Assembly: GCF_024213195.1 (NCBI RefSeq)
Contig: NZ_JANAVF010000013.1
Coordinates: forward strand, 124,001 to 188,000
Source: Streptomyces sp. TBY4
GTDB lineage: Bacteria > Actinomycetota > Actinomycetes > Streptomycetales > Streptomycetaceae
DNA: 64,000 bases
Direction: 5' to 3'
A model generated the notes under the pieces. The model did not search any database and was not told where the DNA came from. It worked only from the letters and a program-made list of their open reading frames with translations. Shown here one piece after another: positions 42,990-51,317 of the stretch; positions within the stretch are counted from its first letter, which is position 1; the number at the start of each line of letters is the position of its first letter. The position numbers were made by a program, and so were the translations under genes.

Positions 42990-43125
42990 TGTCCAGAGAT
43001 CGAGCTCGGTGAAACCACGTGGTGCTCTACCGACTGAGCTACACCGGCCCGAAGCCGATGACGGGACTCGAACCCGCGGCCGCCCCATTAACAGTGGAAG
43101 TAGGTCTCACCTGCGCACCTGGACA
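42990..43125 (-). ncRNA. Y RNA-like element 1 with tRNA-like domain (YrlA-type)
   Basis: On the reverse strand TGTCCAG (43119-43125) pairs with CTGGACA (42990-42996). GTGCGCAGG and GATCT flank the internal loop, and GGTGAGACC pairs with GGTTTCACC as the upper stem. The inserted domain has a T-arm (43061-43078), a 7-bp acceptor-like stem closed by TTCGG (43042-43060), TA, and a D-arm (43024-43039; GCTC-AGTCGGTA-GAGC). It has no anticodon arm; the upper stem takes that place. It starts 40 bases downstream of the NADAR gene. Confidence 0.88.
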
Positions 43126-43165
43126 AGGATCACGCTAGACGCGCACCCCCGGCCGCCGCGAGCGA

Positions 43166-43717
43166 TTAAAGCTCCGCCCGCAGCCGCTCGCGCGCCTCCA
43201 TGAGCGCGAAGCCCAGCAGGTTCAGGCCGCGCCAGCGCGCCGGGTCCAGGGCGCGCTCGTCGTCGGCGGCCAGGCCGATGCCCCAGATCCGGTCCATCGG
43301 GCTGGCCTCTACCAGGACCCGCTCCCCGGTCGAGAGCAGGTACGAGGTCAGCGCCGGATCGGAGCCGAACTTGTGCACGCTGCCCTCCACCACCAGCGCG
43401 AACCGCTCCCGCTCCCACACCGTGTCGGTGAAGCCGCGCACCAGCCGCCCGGCCTTCTTCGCCTGCGCCGGGCTCTTCGCCTCCAGGGCCGCCCGCTCCG
43501 CTTCGGCGTCCCCGAACAGGCGTGCCTTTCCGGCCATCATCCAGTGCTCGGCGGTGGCGTACCGCACGTCACCCACGGTGAACTCGGACGGCCACCACTG
43601 GCTGAGGCAGCTCGGTCCGAGCGTTCCGTCGGGCCGGGGACGGTGTCCCCAGAACGGCAGGAACTTCATTCGCTCACCCCGGCTGACCTGCCCGATCAGT
43701 TCCTCGATCTTCTCCAT
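43166..43717 (-). CDS. NADAR family protein
   Basis: The 183-residue protein has the NADAR/YbiA features: KFLPFWGH near residue 18, CLSQWWPSEFTVGDVRYATAEHWMMAGKARLFGD (about 37-70) and the distal DRIWGIGL...NLLGFALMEARERL motif. NADAR proteins act on N-glycosidic or ADP-ribose linkages; YbiA-type members relate to riboflavin intermediates and others remove ADP-ribose from guanine bases in DNA. The substrate here is unknown. ATG 43717 is chosen. It lies directly upstream of the Y RNA/Ro group on the same strand. Confidence 0.88.
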   Translation of the reverse strand: MEKIEELIGQVSRGERMKFLPFWGHRPRPDGTLGPSCLSQWWPSEFTVGDVRYATAEHWMMAGKARLFGDAEAERAALEAKSPAQAKKAGRLVRGFTDTVWERERFALVVEGSVHKFGSDPALTSYLLSTGERVLVEASPMDRIWGIGLAADDERALDPARWRGLNLLGFALMEARERLRAEL

Positions 43718-43785
43718 GCACGCGAGTCTCGCAGGAGCACCGGACACTTCGTACGGGATTTCGGGCGCGCCTTGACACATGGTCG

Positions 43786-43824
43786 ACCGATTCCGTCGCG
43801 TAATCAAAAGGCAACAACGGAATC
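43786..43824 (+). promoter_or_regulatory. GATTCCGT inverted repeat before the second aldehyde dehydrogenase operon
   Basis: ACCGATTCCGT (43786-43796) is identical to 31678-31688. Its GATTCCGT part is inverted as ACGGAATC at 43817-43824, giving 8-bp arms 20 bases apart. A TTGACA (43772-43777) lies just upstream but no well-spaced -10 was found. It is a candidate operator. Confidence 0.4.
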
Positions 43825-43865
43825 ACTTGGCCGAGGGGTGTACCTCTGCCAGGATCGGCACTCAA

Positions 43866-43883
43866 TTCGAGCTGTAGCTCGAA
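43866..43883 (+). promoter_or_regulatory. 18-bp palindrome TTCGAGCT-GT-AGCTCGAA
   Basis: A perfect inverted repeat with a two-base centre lies 28 bases before the aldehyde dehydrogenase start. It overlaps two direct CTGTAGCT repeats (43872-43879 and 43884-43891). It is placed for an operator or leader hairpin controlling the polyamine operon. The regulator is unknown. Confidence 0.5.
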
Positions 43884-43911
43884 CTGTAGCTACGGAGAGC
43901 GTGAGAGCGTG

Positions 43912-45438
43912 ATGGGCAACCGCTTCCAGGTCAAGGTCCAGGTCAAGGACCGATTCGCCGCAGGCGCGCAGTACATCGACGGGCAGCTGCGGCCCGGCAC
44001 CTCGGGCCGGTCACACACCGTGGTCGACCCCGCCACCGGCGAGGAGGTGCTCACCTACGAGCTGGCCTCCACCGACGACGTGGACGCGGCCGTCGCCGCC
44101 GCCAAGCGGGCCTTCCCCGGCTGGTCGGGTGCCACCCCCGGTGAGCGCTCGGACGCGCTGCACCGGCTGGCCGGCGTACTGGCCGAGCGGGCCGAGGAGT
44201 TCGCCCAGGCCGAGTCCCTCCAGTGCGGCAAGCCGGTCAAGCTGTCGACGGAGTTCGACGTCCCCGGGACCATCGACAACACCGCCTTCTTCGCGGGCGC
44301 CGCGCGCCACCTCCAGGGGCAGGCCGCCGGCGAGTACTCCGGGGACCACACCTCGTACGTGCGCCGCGAGGCGATCGGGGTCGTGGGCTCCATCGCGCCG
44401 TGGAACTACCCGCTGCAGATGGCCGCCTGGAAGATCCTCCCGGCGATCGCCGCGGGCAACACCATCGTCCTCAAGCCGGCCGAGCTCACCCCGCTGACCT
44501 CCCTGATGTTCGCCCAGGCGGCCAAGGAGGCGGGCCTGCCCGACGGCGTGGTCAACATCGTCACCGGCGCCGGCCGGGACGCGGGCGAGCACCTGGTGGG
44601 CCACCCGGACGTGGTGATGACCTCCTTCACCGGGTCCACCGCGATCGGCAAGCGGGTCGCCGAGATCGCCACCGCCACCGTCAAGCGGCTCCACCTGGAG
44701 CTCGGCGGCAAGGCCCCCTTCCTCGTCTTCGACGACGCCGACCTGGAGGCCGCCGCCAACGGGGCCGTCGCCGCCTCCCTGATCAACACCGGCCAGGACT
44801 GCACGGCCGCCACCCGTGCCTACGTCCAGCGCCCCCTCCACGACGCCTTCGTCGCCCGGGTCGCCGAGCTGATGGAGACCGTCCGCGTCGGGGACCCCTT
44901 CGACCCGGCCACCGACCTCGGCCCGCTGGTCTCGCACGCCCAGCGCGACCGGGTCGCCGGGTTCGTCGAGCGGGCCCGCGCGTACGCCACCGTCGTCACC
45001 GGCGGCGAGATCCCCGGAGGGGAGCTGGCGGAGGGCGCGTACTACCGGCCCACCCTCATCTCCGGCGCCGCCCAGGACAGCGAGGTGGTCCAGTCGGAGA
45101 TCTTCGGGCCGGTCCTCGTGGTCCTTCCCTTCGACACCGACGACGAGGGCATCGCGCTGGCCAACGACACCCCGTACGGTCTCGCGGCCTCCGCCTGGAG
45201 CCGTGACGTGTACCGGGCGAACCGCGCCACCCGGGAGATCCAGGCGGGCTGCGTCTGGGTCAACGACCACATCCCGATCATCAGCGAGATGCCGCACGGG
45301 GGCTACAAGGCCAGTGGCTTCGGAAAGGACATGAGCAGCTACTCCTTCGAGGAGTACACGCAGGTCAAGCACGTGATGTTCGACAACACCGCGGTGGCGG
45401 CGAAGGACTGGCACCGCACGATCTTCGGGGACAGATAA
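43912..45438 (+). CDS. Aldehyde dehydrogenase, gamma-aminobutyraldehyde type, first gene of the polyamine operon
   Basis: The 508-residue NAD(P)-dependent dehydrogenase has PWNYPLQMAAWKILPAIAAGN, SFTGSTAIGK, ELGGKAP (general base) and the catalytic Cys in NTGQDCTAATR. It is clearly paralogous to the enzyme at 31787 but has an N-terminal extension (MGNRFQVKVQVKDRF...) and a C-terminal KDWHRTIFGDR tail. ATG 43912 is used (GTG 43909 also in frame). Being followed by the polyamine transporter, it most likely oxidises aminoaldehydes from imported polyamines. Confidence 0.9.
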   Translation: MGNRFQVKVQVKDRFAAGAQYIDGQLRPGTSGRSHTVVDPATGEEVLTYELASTDDVDAAVAAAKRAFPGWSGATPGERSDALHRLAGVLAERAEEFAQAESLQCGKPVKLSTEFDVPGTIDNTAFFAGAARHLQGQAAGEYSGDHTSYVRREAIGVVGSIAPWNYPLQMAAWKILPAIAAGNTIVLKPAELTPLTSLMFAQAAKEAGLPDGVVNIVTGAGRDAGEHLVGHPDVVMTSFTGSTAIGKRVAEIATATVKRLHLELGGKAPFLVFDDADLEAAANGAVAASLINTGQDCTAATRAYVQRPLHDAFVARVAELMETVRVGDPFDPATDLGPLVSHAQRDRVAGFVERARAYATVVTGGEIPGGELAEGAYYRPTLISGAAQDSEVVQSEIFGPVLVVLPFDTDDEGIALANDTPYGLAASAWSRDVYRANRATREIQAGCVWVNDHIPIISEMPHGGYKASGFGKDMSSYSFEEYTQVKHVMFDNTAVAAKDWHRTIFGDR

Positions 45439-45489
45439 CCAGTAGCCGCCCGACCAGCGGCCCGCACCCATCCCGAAAGGGCACCTCCC

Positions 45490-46740
45490 ATGGAGCAGTT
45501 CGAGCCCGACCGCCTCTCGGCGGCGCAACTCGCCGCCATGCGGCGCAGCCTCACCACCGGACGCGGCGCCCTCACCCGCCGCTCCGTGCTGCGCGCCTCC
45601 GGAGTCGGAGCGCTCACCCTCGGCGGACTCTCCGCGCTCGCCGGCTGCGGCATCCCGCCGGCCAAACGCGCGGAGGGCCCCGCCCAGGCCTCCGACGACC
45701 ACTCGGAGCAGGAGAAGGAGATCAACTTCTCCAACTGGACCGAATACATGGACACCAGCGAGGACGAGAAGTCCCGTCCCACGCTGGAGGAGTTCACCAA
45801 GCGGACCGGCATCAAGGTCAAGTACACCGAGGACATCAACGACAACGTCGAGTTCTTCGGCAAGATCAAGCCCCAGCTCGCGGCCGGCCAGGACACCGGA
45901 CGCGACCTGATCGTGGTCACCGACTGGCTCGCGTCGCGCATCATCCGCCTCGGCTGGGCCCAGAAGCTGGACCCCGCCCACCTGCCGCACGCGTACGCCA
46001 ACCTGATCCCGCAGTTCCGCAGCCCCGACTGGGACCCGGGCCGCTCGTACAGCTACCCCTGGACCGGCATCGACACCGTCATCGCCTACAACACCAAGGC
46101 GACCGGCGGAAAGAAGGTCGACTCCGTCACCCAGATGCTCGACGACCCCTCCCTCAAGGGCCGCGTCGGCTTCCTCACCGAGATGCGCGACAGCGTCGGC
46201 ATGACCCTGCTCGACCAGGGCAAGGACCCGGCGAACTTCACCGACGCCGACTTCGACGAGGCGATCGGCCGGCTCCAGAAGGGCGTGGACAAGAAGCAGA
46301 TCCGCCGCTTCACCGGCAACGACTACACGGCGGACCTCGACAAGGGCGACCTCGCGGCCTGCCTGGCCTGGGCGGGCGACGTCATCCAGCTCCAGGCCGG
46401 CAACCCGGACATCCAGTACGCGATTCCGGCGCCCGGCTACATCACCTCCAGCGACAACCTGCTGGTCCCCGTGAAGGCCCGGCACAAGGCCAACGCGGAG
46501 CGGCTCATCGACTACTACTACGAGCCCCCGGTAGCCGCCCAGCTGGCCGCCTACATCAGCTACGTCTGCCCCGTCGAGGGCGTCAAGGACGAGCTGGCCA
46601 AGATCGACCCGGCGCTCGCGGACAACGTCCTGATCGTCCCCGACAAGGCGATGGCCGCCAAGGCGCACGCCTTCCGCTCCCTCAGCAGCGAGGAAGAGAC
46701 GGCGTACGAGGAGAAGTTCGCCAAGCTCATCGGAGCCTGA
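45490..46740 (+). CDS. potD: Polyamine ABC transporter substrate-binding lipoprotein (PotD-like)
   Basis: The 416-residue protein has a 28-residue N-terminal extension, then a twin-arginine motif (LTRRSVLRASG) and lipobox LAGC (Cys53). NFSNWTEYMD and YTEDINDNVEFFGKIKPQL match the polyamine-binding family. It closely resembles the orphan at 33325. It lies 51 bases after the dehydrogenase and 83 bases before the ATPase, forming an operon. Spermidine versus putrescine preference cannot be read from sequence by eye. Confidence 0.9.
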   Translation: MEQFEPDRLSAAQLAAMRRSLTTGRGALTRRSVLRASGVGALTLGGLSALAGCGIPPAKRAEGPAQASDDHSEQEKEINFSNWTEYMDTSEDEKSRPTLEEFTKRTGIKVKYTEDINDNVEFFGKIKPQLAAGQDTGRDLIVVTDWLASRIIRLGWAQKLDPAHLPHAYANLIPQFRSPDWDPGRSYSYPWTGIDTVIAYNTKATGGKKVDSVTQMLDDPSLKGRVGFLTEMRDSVGMTLLDQGKDPANFTDADFDEAIGRLQKGVDKKQIRRFTGNDYTADLDKGDLAACLAWAGDVIQLQAGNPDIQYAIPAPGYITSSDNLLVPVKARHKANAERLIDYYYEPPVAAQLAAYISYVCPVEGVKDELAKIDPALADNVLIVPDKAMAAKAHAFRSLSSEEETAYEEKFAKLIGA

Positions 46741-46823
46741 CGGGTCCCGCCGCAGTCCCCGCGGCACGGACACCCGTACCGGCACCTGCCCCTTCCACGA
46801 CACACCACCGAAGGCCCAGGCCC

Positions 46824-47975
46824 ATGACTGACAAGACCGAAGGCGGCGACGTCCGCCTCGCCGGGATCAGCAAGCACTACGGCTCCTTCACCGCCGTGCA
46901 CCCGCTGGACCTCACCATCCCCCAGGGCTCCTTCTTCGCCCTGCTCGGCGCCTCGGGCTGCGGGAAGACCACCACCCTGCGCATGATCGCCGGCCTGGAG
47001 GAGCCCTCCACCGGCACCGTCAGCCTCGGCGACCGCGAGGTCACGCACCTGCCGCCCTACAAGCGCCCGGTCAACACGGTCTTCCAGAGCTACGCGCTCT
47101 TCCCGCACCTCGACATCACCGAGAACATCGCCTTCGGCCTGCGCCGCCGCGGCATCAAGTCGGTCAAGAAGCAGGTTGACGACATGCTGGAGCTGGTCCA
47201 GCTCGGCCAGTTCGCCCGGCGCAAGCCGCACCAGCTCTCCGGCGGCCAGCAGCAGCGCGTGGCCGTCGCCCGCGCGCTGATCAACCACCCGCAGGTGCTG
47301 CTCCTCGACGAGCCGCTCGGCGCCCTCGACCTCAAGCTGCGCCGCCAGATGCAGCTGGAGCTGAAGCGGATCCAGACCGAGGTCGGCATCACCTTCGTGC
47401 ACGTCACGCACGACCAGGAGGAGGCCATGACCATGGCCGACACGGTCGCCGTGATGAACGGCGGCCGCGTCGAGCAGCTCGGCGCCCCCGCCGAGCTCTA
47501 CGAGAACCCGAAGACGACCTTCGTGGCGAACTTCCTCGGCACCTCCAACCTCATCGAGGCCGAGGTCCTGGAGGCCGGCGCGTCCGACGTCGTCGTCTCC
47601 TCGGCCGGTACGAAGCTGCGCGTCCCGGCGGAGCGATGTTCGACCACCCCGCGCGCCGGCGGCAAGCTGCTGGTCGGGGTGCGCCCGGAGAAGATCTCCC
47701 TGGTCCACGCGGACGCAGAGGACACCGTCGGGGCCGGCCGCAACAAGGTCGCCGGCAAGATCGTCGCCTCCTCCTTCATCGGAGTCTCCACCCAGTTCGT
47801 CGTCGACAGCCCGGTCTGCCCGGAGCTGGAGGTGTACGTGCAGAACATCGAGCGCGACGGCCGCCTCGTCCCCGGCGCCGACGTGATACTGCACTGGAAC
47901 CCGGACCACACCTTCGGGCTGGATGCCGCCCAGGACATCGACGCGGGCATCGAGACGGTCGGGGAGTCCGCGTGA
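46824..47975 (+). CDS. potA: Polyamine ABC transporter ATP-binding protein (PotA-like)
   Basis: The 383-residue ATPase has Walker A GASGCGKTTTL (about residues 38-48), Q-loop VNTVFQSYALFPHLDI, signature LSGGQQQRVAVARAL, Walker B VLLLDEPLGALDLKLR and H-loop VTHDQEEAMT. A C-terminal TOBE domain follows (about 280-370). It powers the import through potB and potC. Its stop overlaps the potB GTG by four bases. Confidence 0.93.
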   Translation: MTDKTEGGDVRLAGISKHYGSFTAVHPLDLTIPQGSFFALLGASGCGKTTTLRMIAGLEEPSTGTVSLGDREVTHLPPYKRPVNTVFQSYALFPHLDITENIAFGLRRRGIKSVKKQVDDMLELVQLGQFARRKPHQLSGGQQQRVAVARALINHPQVLLLDEPLGALDLKLRRQMQLELKRIQTEVGITFVHVTHDQEEAMTMADTVAVMNGGRVEQLGAPAELYENPKTTFVANFLGTSNLIEAEVLEAGASDVVVSSAGTKLRVPAERCSTTPRAGGKLLVGVRPEKISLVHADAEDTVGAGRNKVAGKIVASSFIGVSTQFVVDSPVCPELEVYVQNIERDGRLVPGADVILHWNPDHTFGLDAAQDIDAGIETVGESA

Positions 47976-48901
47976 CCACCACACTCGCGCCGCCCCAGGC
48001 GCCCGCCCCGGCCGAGCCCCCGGTCCACAAGCCGTCGCTGAAGAAGCGCCTGGTCCCGTACTGGCTGCTGCTCCCGGGCATCCTGTGGCTGTTCGTGTTC
48101 TTCGTGCTGCCGATGGTCTACCAGGCCTCGACCTCGGTGCAGACCGGCTCCCTCGAAGAGGGCTTCAAGGTCACCTGGCACTTCCAGACCTACTGGGACG
48201 CCTTCACCGAGTACTACCCGCAGTTCCTGCGCTCGCTGCTCTACGCCGGCACCGCGACCGCGCTGTGCCTGCTGCTGGGCTATCCGCTGGCCTACCTGAT
48301 CGCCTTCAAGGCGGGCCGCTGGCGCAACCTGCTCCTGGTGCTGGTCATCGCCCCGTTCTTCACCAGCTTCCTGATCCGCACCCTCGCCTGGAAGACGATC
48401 CTGGCCGACGGCGGCCCGGTGGTCGGCGTCCTCAACACGATCGGCTTCCTGGACGTCACCAGCTGGCTCGGCATGACCGAGGGCGACCGCGTCCTCGCCA
48501 CGCCGCTCGCGGTCGTCTGCGGTCTGACGTACAACTTCCTCCCCTTCATGATCCTGCCGCTCTACACCTCGCTGGAGCGCATCGACACCCGCCTCCACGA
48601 GGCGGCCGGGGACCTGTACGCCCGCCCCGCCACGGTCTTCCGCAAGGTGACCTTCCCGCTCTCCATGCCGGGCGTGGTCTCCGGGACCCTGCTCACCTTC
48701 ATCCCGGCGAGCGGCGACTACGTCAACGCCGAACTGCTCGGCTCGACCGACACCCGCATGATCGGAAACGTCATCCAGTCGCAGTACCTGCGCATTCTCG
48801 ACTATCCGACGGCGGCCGCGCTGTCCTTCATCCTCATGGCCATCGTGCTCGTCATGGTCACCATCTACATCCGCCGAGCGGGGACGGAGGACCTGGTCTG
48901 A
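47972..48901 (+). CDS. potB: Polyamine ABC transporter permease (PotB-like)
   Basis: The 309-residue permease has six membrane spans and the EAA loop (LHEAAGDLYARPATVFRKVTFPLSMPGV), with PSLKKRLVPYWLLLPGILWLFVFFVLP at the N-terminus. GTG 47972 overlaps potA, and the stop overlaps potC by one base. The order ATPase-permease-permease matches other polyamine importers. Confidence 0.92.
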   Translation: MTTTLAPPQAPAPAEPPVHKPSLKKRLVPYWLLLPGILWLFVFFVLPMVYQASTSVQTGSLEEGFKVTWHFQTYWDAFTEYYPQFLRSLLYAGTATALCLLLGYPLAYLIAFKAGRWRNLLLVLVIAPFFTSFLIRTLAWKTILADGGPVVGVLNTIGFLDVTSWLGMTEGDRVLATPLAVVCGLTYNFLPFMILPLYTSLERIDTRLHEAAGDLYARPATVFRKVTFPLSMPGVVSGTLLTFIPASGDYVNAELLGSTDTRMIGNVIQSQYLRILDYPTAAALSFILMAIVLVMVTIYIRRAGTEDLV

Positions 48902-49707
48902 TGAAGAGCGCCACCACCTGGCTGCGCCGCAATCTCGTCGTGATCGCGGGGCTCGGCACGCTCGCCTACATGATCCTGCCGAACGTCGTCGTCACGGTCT
49001 TCTCCTTCAACAACCCCACCGGGCGGTTCAACTACGCCTGGCAGGAGTTCTCCCTCGACGCGTGGAAGGACCCCTGCGGGGTCGCCGACATGTGCGGGTC
49101 CCTGTCCCTGTCGCTCCAGATCGCCCTGTGGGCCACCCTCGGAGCGACCGTGCTGGGCACCGCGATCGCCTTCGCGATGGTCCGCTACCGGTTCCGCGGG
49201 CGCGGCGCGGTCAACTCGCTGATCTTCCTGCCGATGGCCATGCCCGAGATCGTGATGGCGGCCTCGCTGCTCGCCCTCTTCCTCAACATGGGCATCCAGC
49301 TCGGCTTCTGGACGATCCTGATCGCCCACGTCATGTTCTGCCTCAGCTTCGTCGTCGCCGCCGTCAAGGCCCGGGTGCTCTCCATGGACCCCCGCCTGGA
49401 GGAAGCGGCCCGCGATCTCTACGCCGGCCCCGTGCAGACCTTCCTGCGCGTCACCCTGCCGATCGCGGCCCCCGGTATCGCCGCGGGCGCGCTGCTCTCC
49501 TTCGCGCTCTCCTTCGACGACTTCATCATCACCAACTTCAACTCGGGCAACACCGTCACCTTCCCCATGTTCGTGTGGGGATCGGCCCAGCGCGGTACGC
49601 CTGTACAGATCAACGTCATCGGAACGGCGATGTTCGTCATCGCGGTCCTGGTGGTGCTGGGCGGCCAGATGGTCGCCAACCGCCGCAAGAAAGCACAGCC
49701 CAAGTAA
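48901..49707 (+). CDS. potC: Polyamine ABC transporter permease (PotC-like)
   Basis: The 268-residue permease has six spans and the EAA loop LEEAARDLYAGPVQTFLRVTLPIAAPGIAAGALLSFALSFDDFIITNF, typical of PotC (the SFDD..I end is characteristic). It is coupled to potB by a one-base overlap and is followed after 22 bases by the oxidoreductase. Confidence 0.92.
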   Translation: MKSATTWLRRNLVVIAGLGTLAYMILPNVVVTVFSFNNPTGRFNYAWQEFSLDAWKDPCGVADMCGSLSLSLQIALWATLGATVLGTAIAFAMVRYRFRGRGAVNSLIFLPMAMPEIVMAASLLALFLNMGIQLGFWTILIAHVMFCLSFVVAAVKARVLSMDPRLEEAARDLYAGPVQTFLRVTLPIAAPGIAAGALLSFALSFDDFIITNFNSGNTVTFPMFVWGSAQRGTPVQINVIGTAMFVIAVLVVLGGQMVANRRKKAQPK

Positions 49708-49729
49708 CACCTGTAGGGAGTTGGAAGAC

Positions 49730-51148
49730 ATGGCCCCAGACGCCATGCGCACCGCTGCACGATCTCTTTCCGAAGCCAAGCCGGTCTCGTACTGGCTGGA
49801 CGACCCCGGCAAGCCCGCCGCCGAGCCCGCCCTCACCGGGGACGAGCACTGCGACCTGCTCGTCGTCGGCGGCGGCTACAGCGGCCTGTGGACCGCGCTC
49901 ATCGCCAAGGAGCGGGACCCCGCCCGGGACGTCGTCCTCATCGAGGGCCACGAGGCGGGCTGGGCCGCCTCGGGCCGCAACGGCGGCTTCTGCGCCGCCT
50001 CCCTCACCCACGGCCTGGCGAACGGGATGGCCCGCTGGCCGGACGAGCTCGCCAAGCTGGAGGAGCTCGGCGCCCGCAACCTCGACGCCATCGAGGAGGC
50101 GGTCGCCCGCTACGGCATCGACTGCGACTTCGAGCGCAGCGGCGAGATCGACGTGGCCACCGAGCCGCACCAGGTCGCGGAGCTCCGCGAGTTCCACGCC
50201 GAGGCCGAGCGGCTCGGCCTCGCAGGCCGCTCGGAATGGCTGGATGCGGACGCCGTGCGGGCCGAGGTCGACTCCCCGACCTTCCTCGGCGGGATCTGGG
50301 ACCGCGACGGCGTCGCCATGCTCAATCCGGCGAAGCTCGCCTGGGGGCTGAAGCGGGCCTGCCTGGAGCTGGGCGTACGGATCTACGAGAACACGCGCGG
50401 GCTGGACCTGGCCGGCTCGGGAGCCGGGATGGCCGTGCGGACCCCGTACGGCCGGATCTTCGCCCGCCGGGTCGCGCTGGGCACCAACATCTTCCCGTCG
50501 CTGGTCAAGCGGGTGCGCCCGCTGACCGTCCCGGTCTACGACTACGCCCTGATGACCGAGCGGCTCACCGAGGAGCAGCTCGCCTCGATCGGCTGGAAGA
50601 ACCGGCAGGGACTGGGCGACAGCGCCAACCAGTTCCACTACTTCCGGATCACCCCCGACCGGCGGATCCTGTGGGGCGGCTACGACGCGATCTACCCGTA
50701 CGGCGGCAAGCTCGACGCCGAGCACGACCACCGGCCCGAGACCTACCTCAAACTCGCCGAGCACTTCTTCACCTGCTTCCCGCAGCTGGAAGGGGTGAAG
50801 TTCAGCCACGCCTGGGGCGGGGCGATCGACACCTGCTCGCGCTTCTCCGCCTTCTTCGGCACCGCGCACGCGGGCAAGGTGGCCTACGCGGCCGGCTACA
50901 CCGGCCTGGGCGTCGGAGCCACCCGCTTCGGCGCCGACGTGATGCTGGACCTCCTGGCGGGGGAGAAGACCGAGCGCACGGAGCTGGAGATGGTCCGCTC
51001 CAAGCCGATGCCCTTCCCGCCGGAGCCCTTCGCCTGGACCGGCATCACCATGACGAAGTGGTCGCTGGCCCGGGCGGACCGGATGGGCGGCCACCGCAAC
51101 CTGTGGCTGAAGACCCTGGACCGCTTCGGCCTCGGCTTCGACAGCTGA
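49730..51148 (+). CDS. FAD-dependent amine oxidoreductase (DAO/PuuB-like)
   Basis: The 472-residue flavoenzyme has the dinucleotide-binding motif DLLVVGGGYSGLWTAL (about residues 43-58), AGWAASGRNGGFC, and a C-terminal YAAGYTGLGVGATRFGADVMLDLLAG. This is the DAO family pattern, near gamma-glutamylputrescine oxidase PuuB. As last gene of the polyamine operon it probably oxidises a free or glutamylated amine to the aldehyde used by the first gene. GGGAG is nine bases before ATG 49730. Confidence 0.9.
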   Translation: MAPDAMRTAARSLSEAKPVSYWLDDPGKPAAEPALTGDEHCDLLVVGGGYSGLWTALIAKERDPARDVVLIEGHEAGWAASGRNGGFCAASLTHGLANGMARWPDELAKLEELGARNLDAIEEAVARYGIDCDFERSGEIDVATEPHQVAELREFHAEAERLGLAGRSEWLDADAVRAEVDSPTFLGGIWDRDGVAMLNPAKLAWGLKRACLELGVRIYENTRGLDLAGSGAGMAVRTPYGRIFARRVALGTNIFPSLVKRVRPLTVPVYDYALMTERLTEEQLASIGWKNRQGLGDSANQFHYFRITPDRRILWGGYDAIYPYGGKLDAEHDHRPETYLKLAEHFFTCFPQLEGVKFSHAWGGAIDTCSRFSAFFGTAHAGKVAYAAGYTGLGVGATRFGADVMLDLLAGEKTERTELEMVRSKPMPFPPEPFAWTGITMTKWSLARADRMGGHRNLWLKTLDRFGLGFDS

Positions 51149-51213
51149 TCGGGTAGCGGACAAACGACCTCCGCACGCCCCGGGCGCACACCACCCTTGG
51201 CGGTGTGACCTGC

Positions 51214-51235
51214 TTCACTACCGCGGAGTAGTGAA
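51214..51235. promoter_or_regulatory. Inverted repeat TTCACTAC-N6-GTAGTGAA
   Basis: Perfect 8-bp arms (51214-51221, 51228-51235) lie 66 bases after the oxidoreductase stop and 83 bases before the next gene. The low G+C of the arms for this genome favours a protein-binding operator over a terminator, but both are possible. Confidence 0.45.
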
Positions 51236-51317
51236 ACCCGCGTCATACCTGCGCCCGGCCCCGCTCTCTCCCTGGTGAGAACGCTTCACCTCACCCACAG
51301 AGAGCGGAGGCCGGGCG

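Noticed and set aside
42797..43018. Small proteins encoded across the Y RNA region
   Set aside because: The open frames run through conserved RNA stems on both strands and have no recognisable protein features.
42780..43080. Two or more tRNA genes (T- and D-arm sequences)
   Set aside because: The D-arm lies 3' of the T-arm and the acceptor strands are joined by a loop; there is no anticodon arm. A normal tRNA fold is impossible on either strand, and the Y-RNA reading explains every part.
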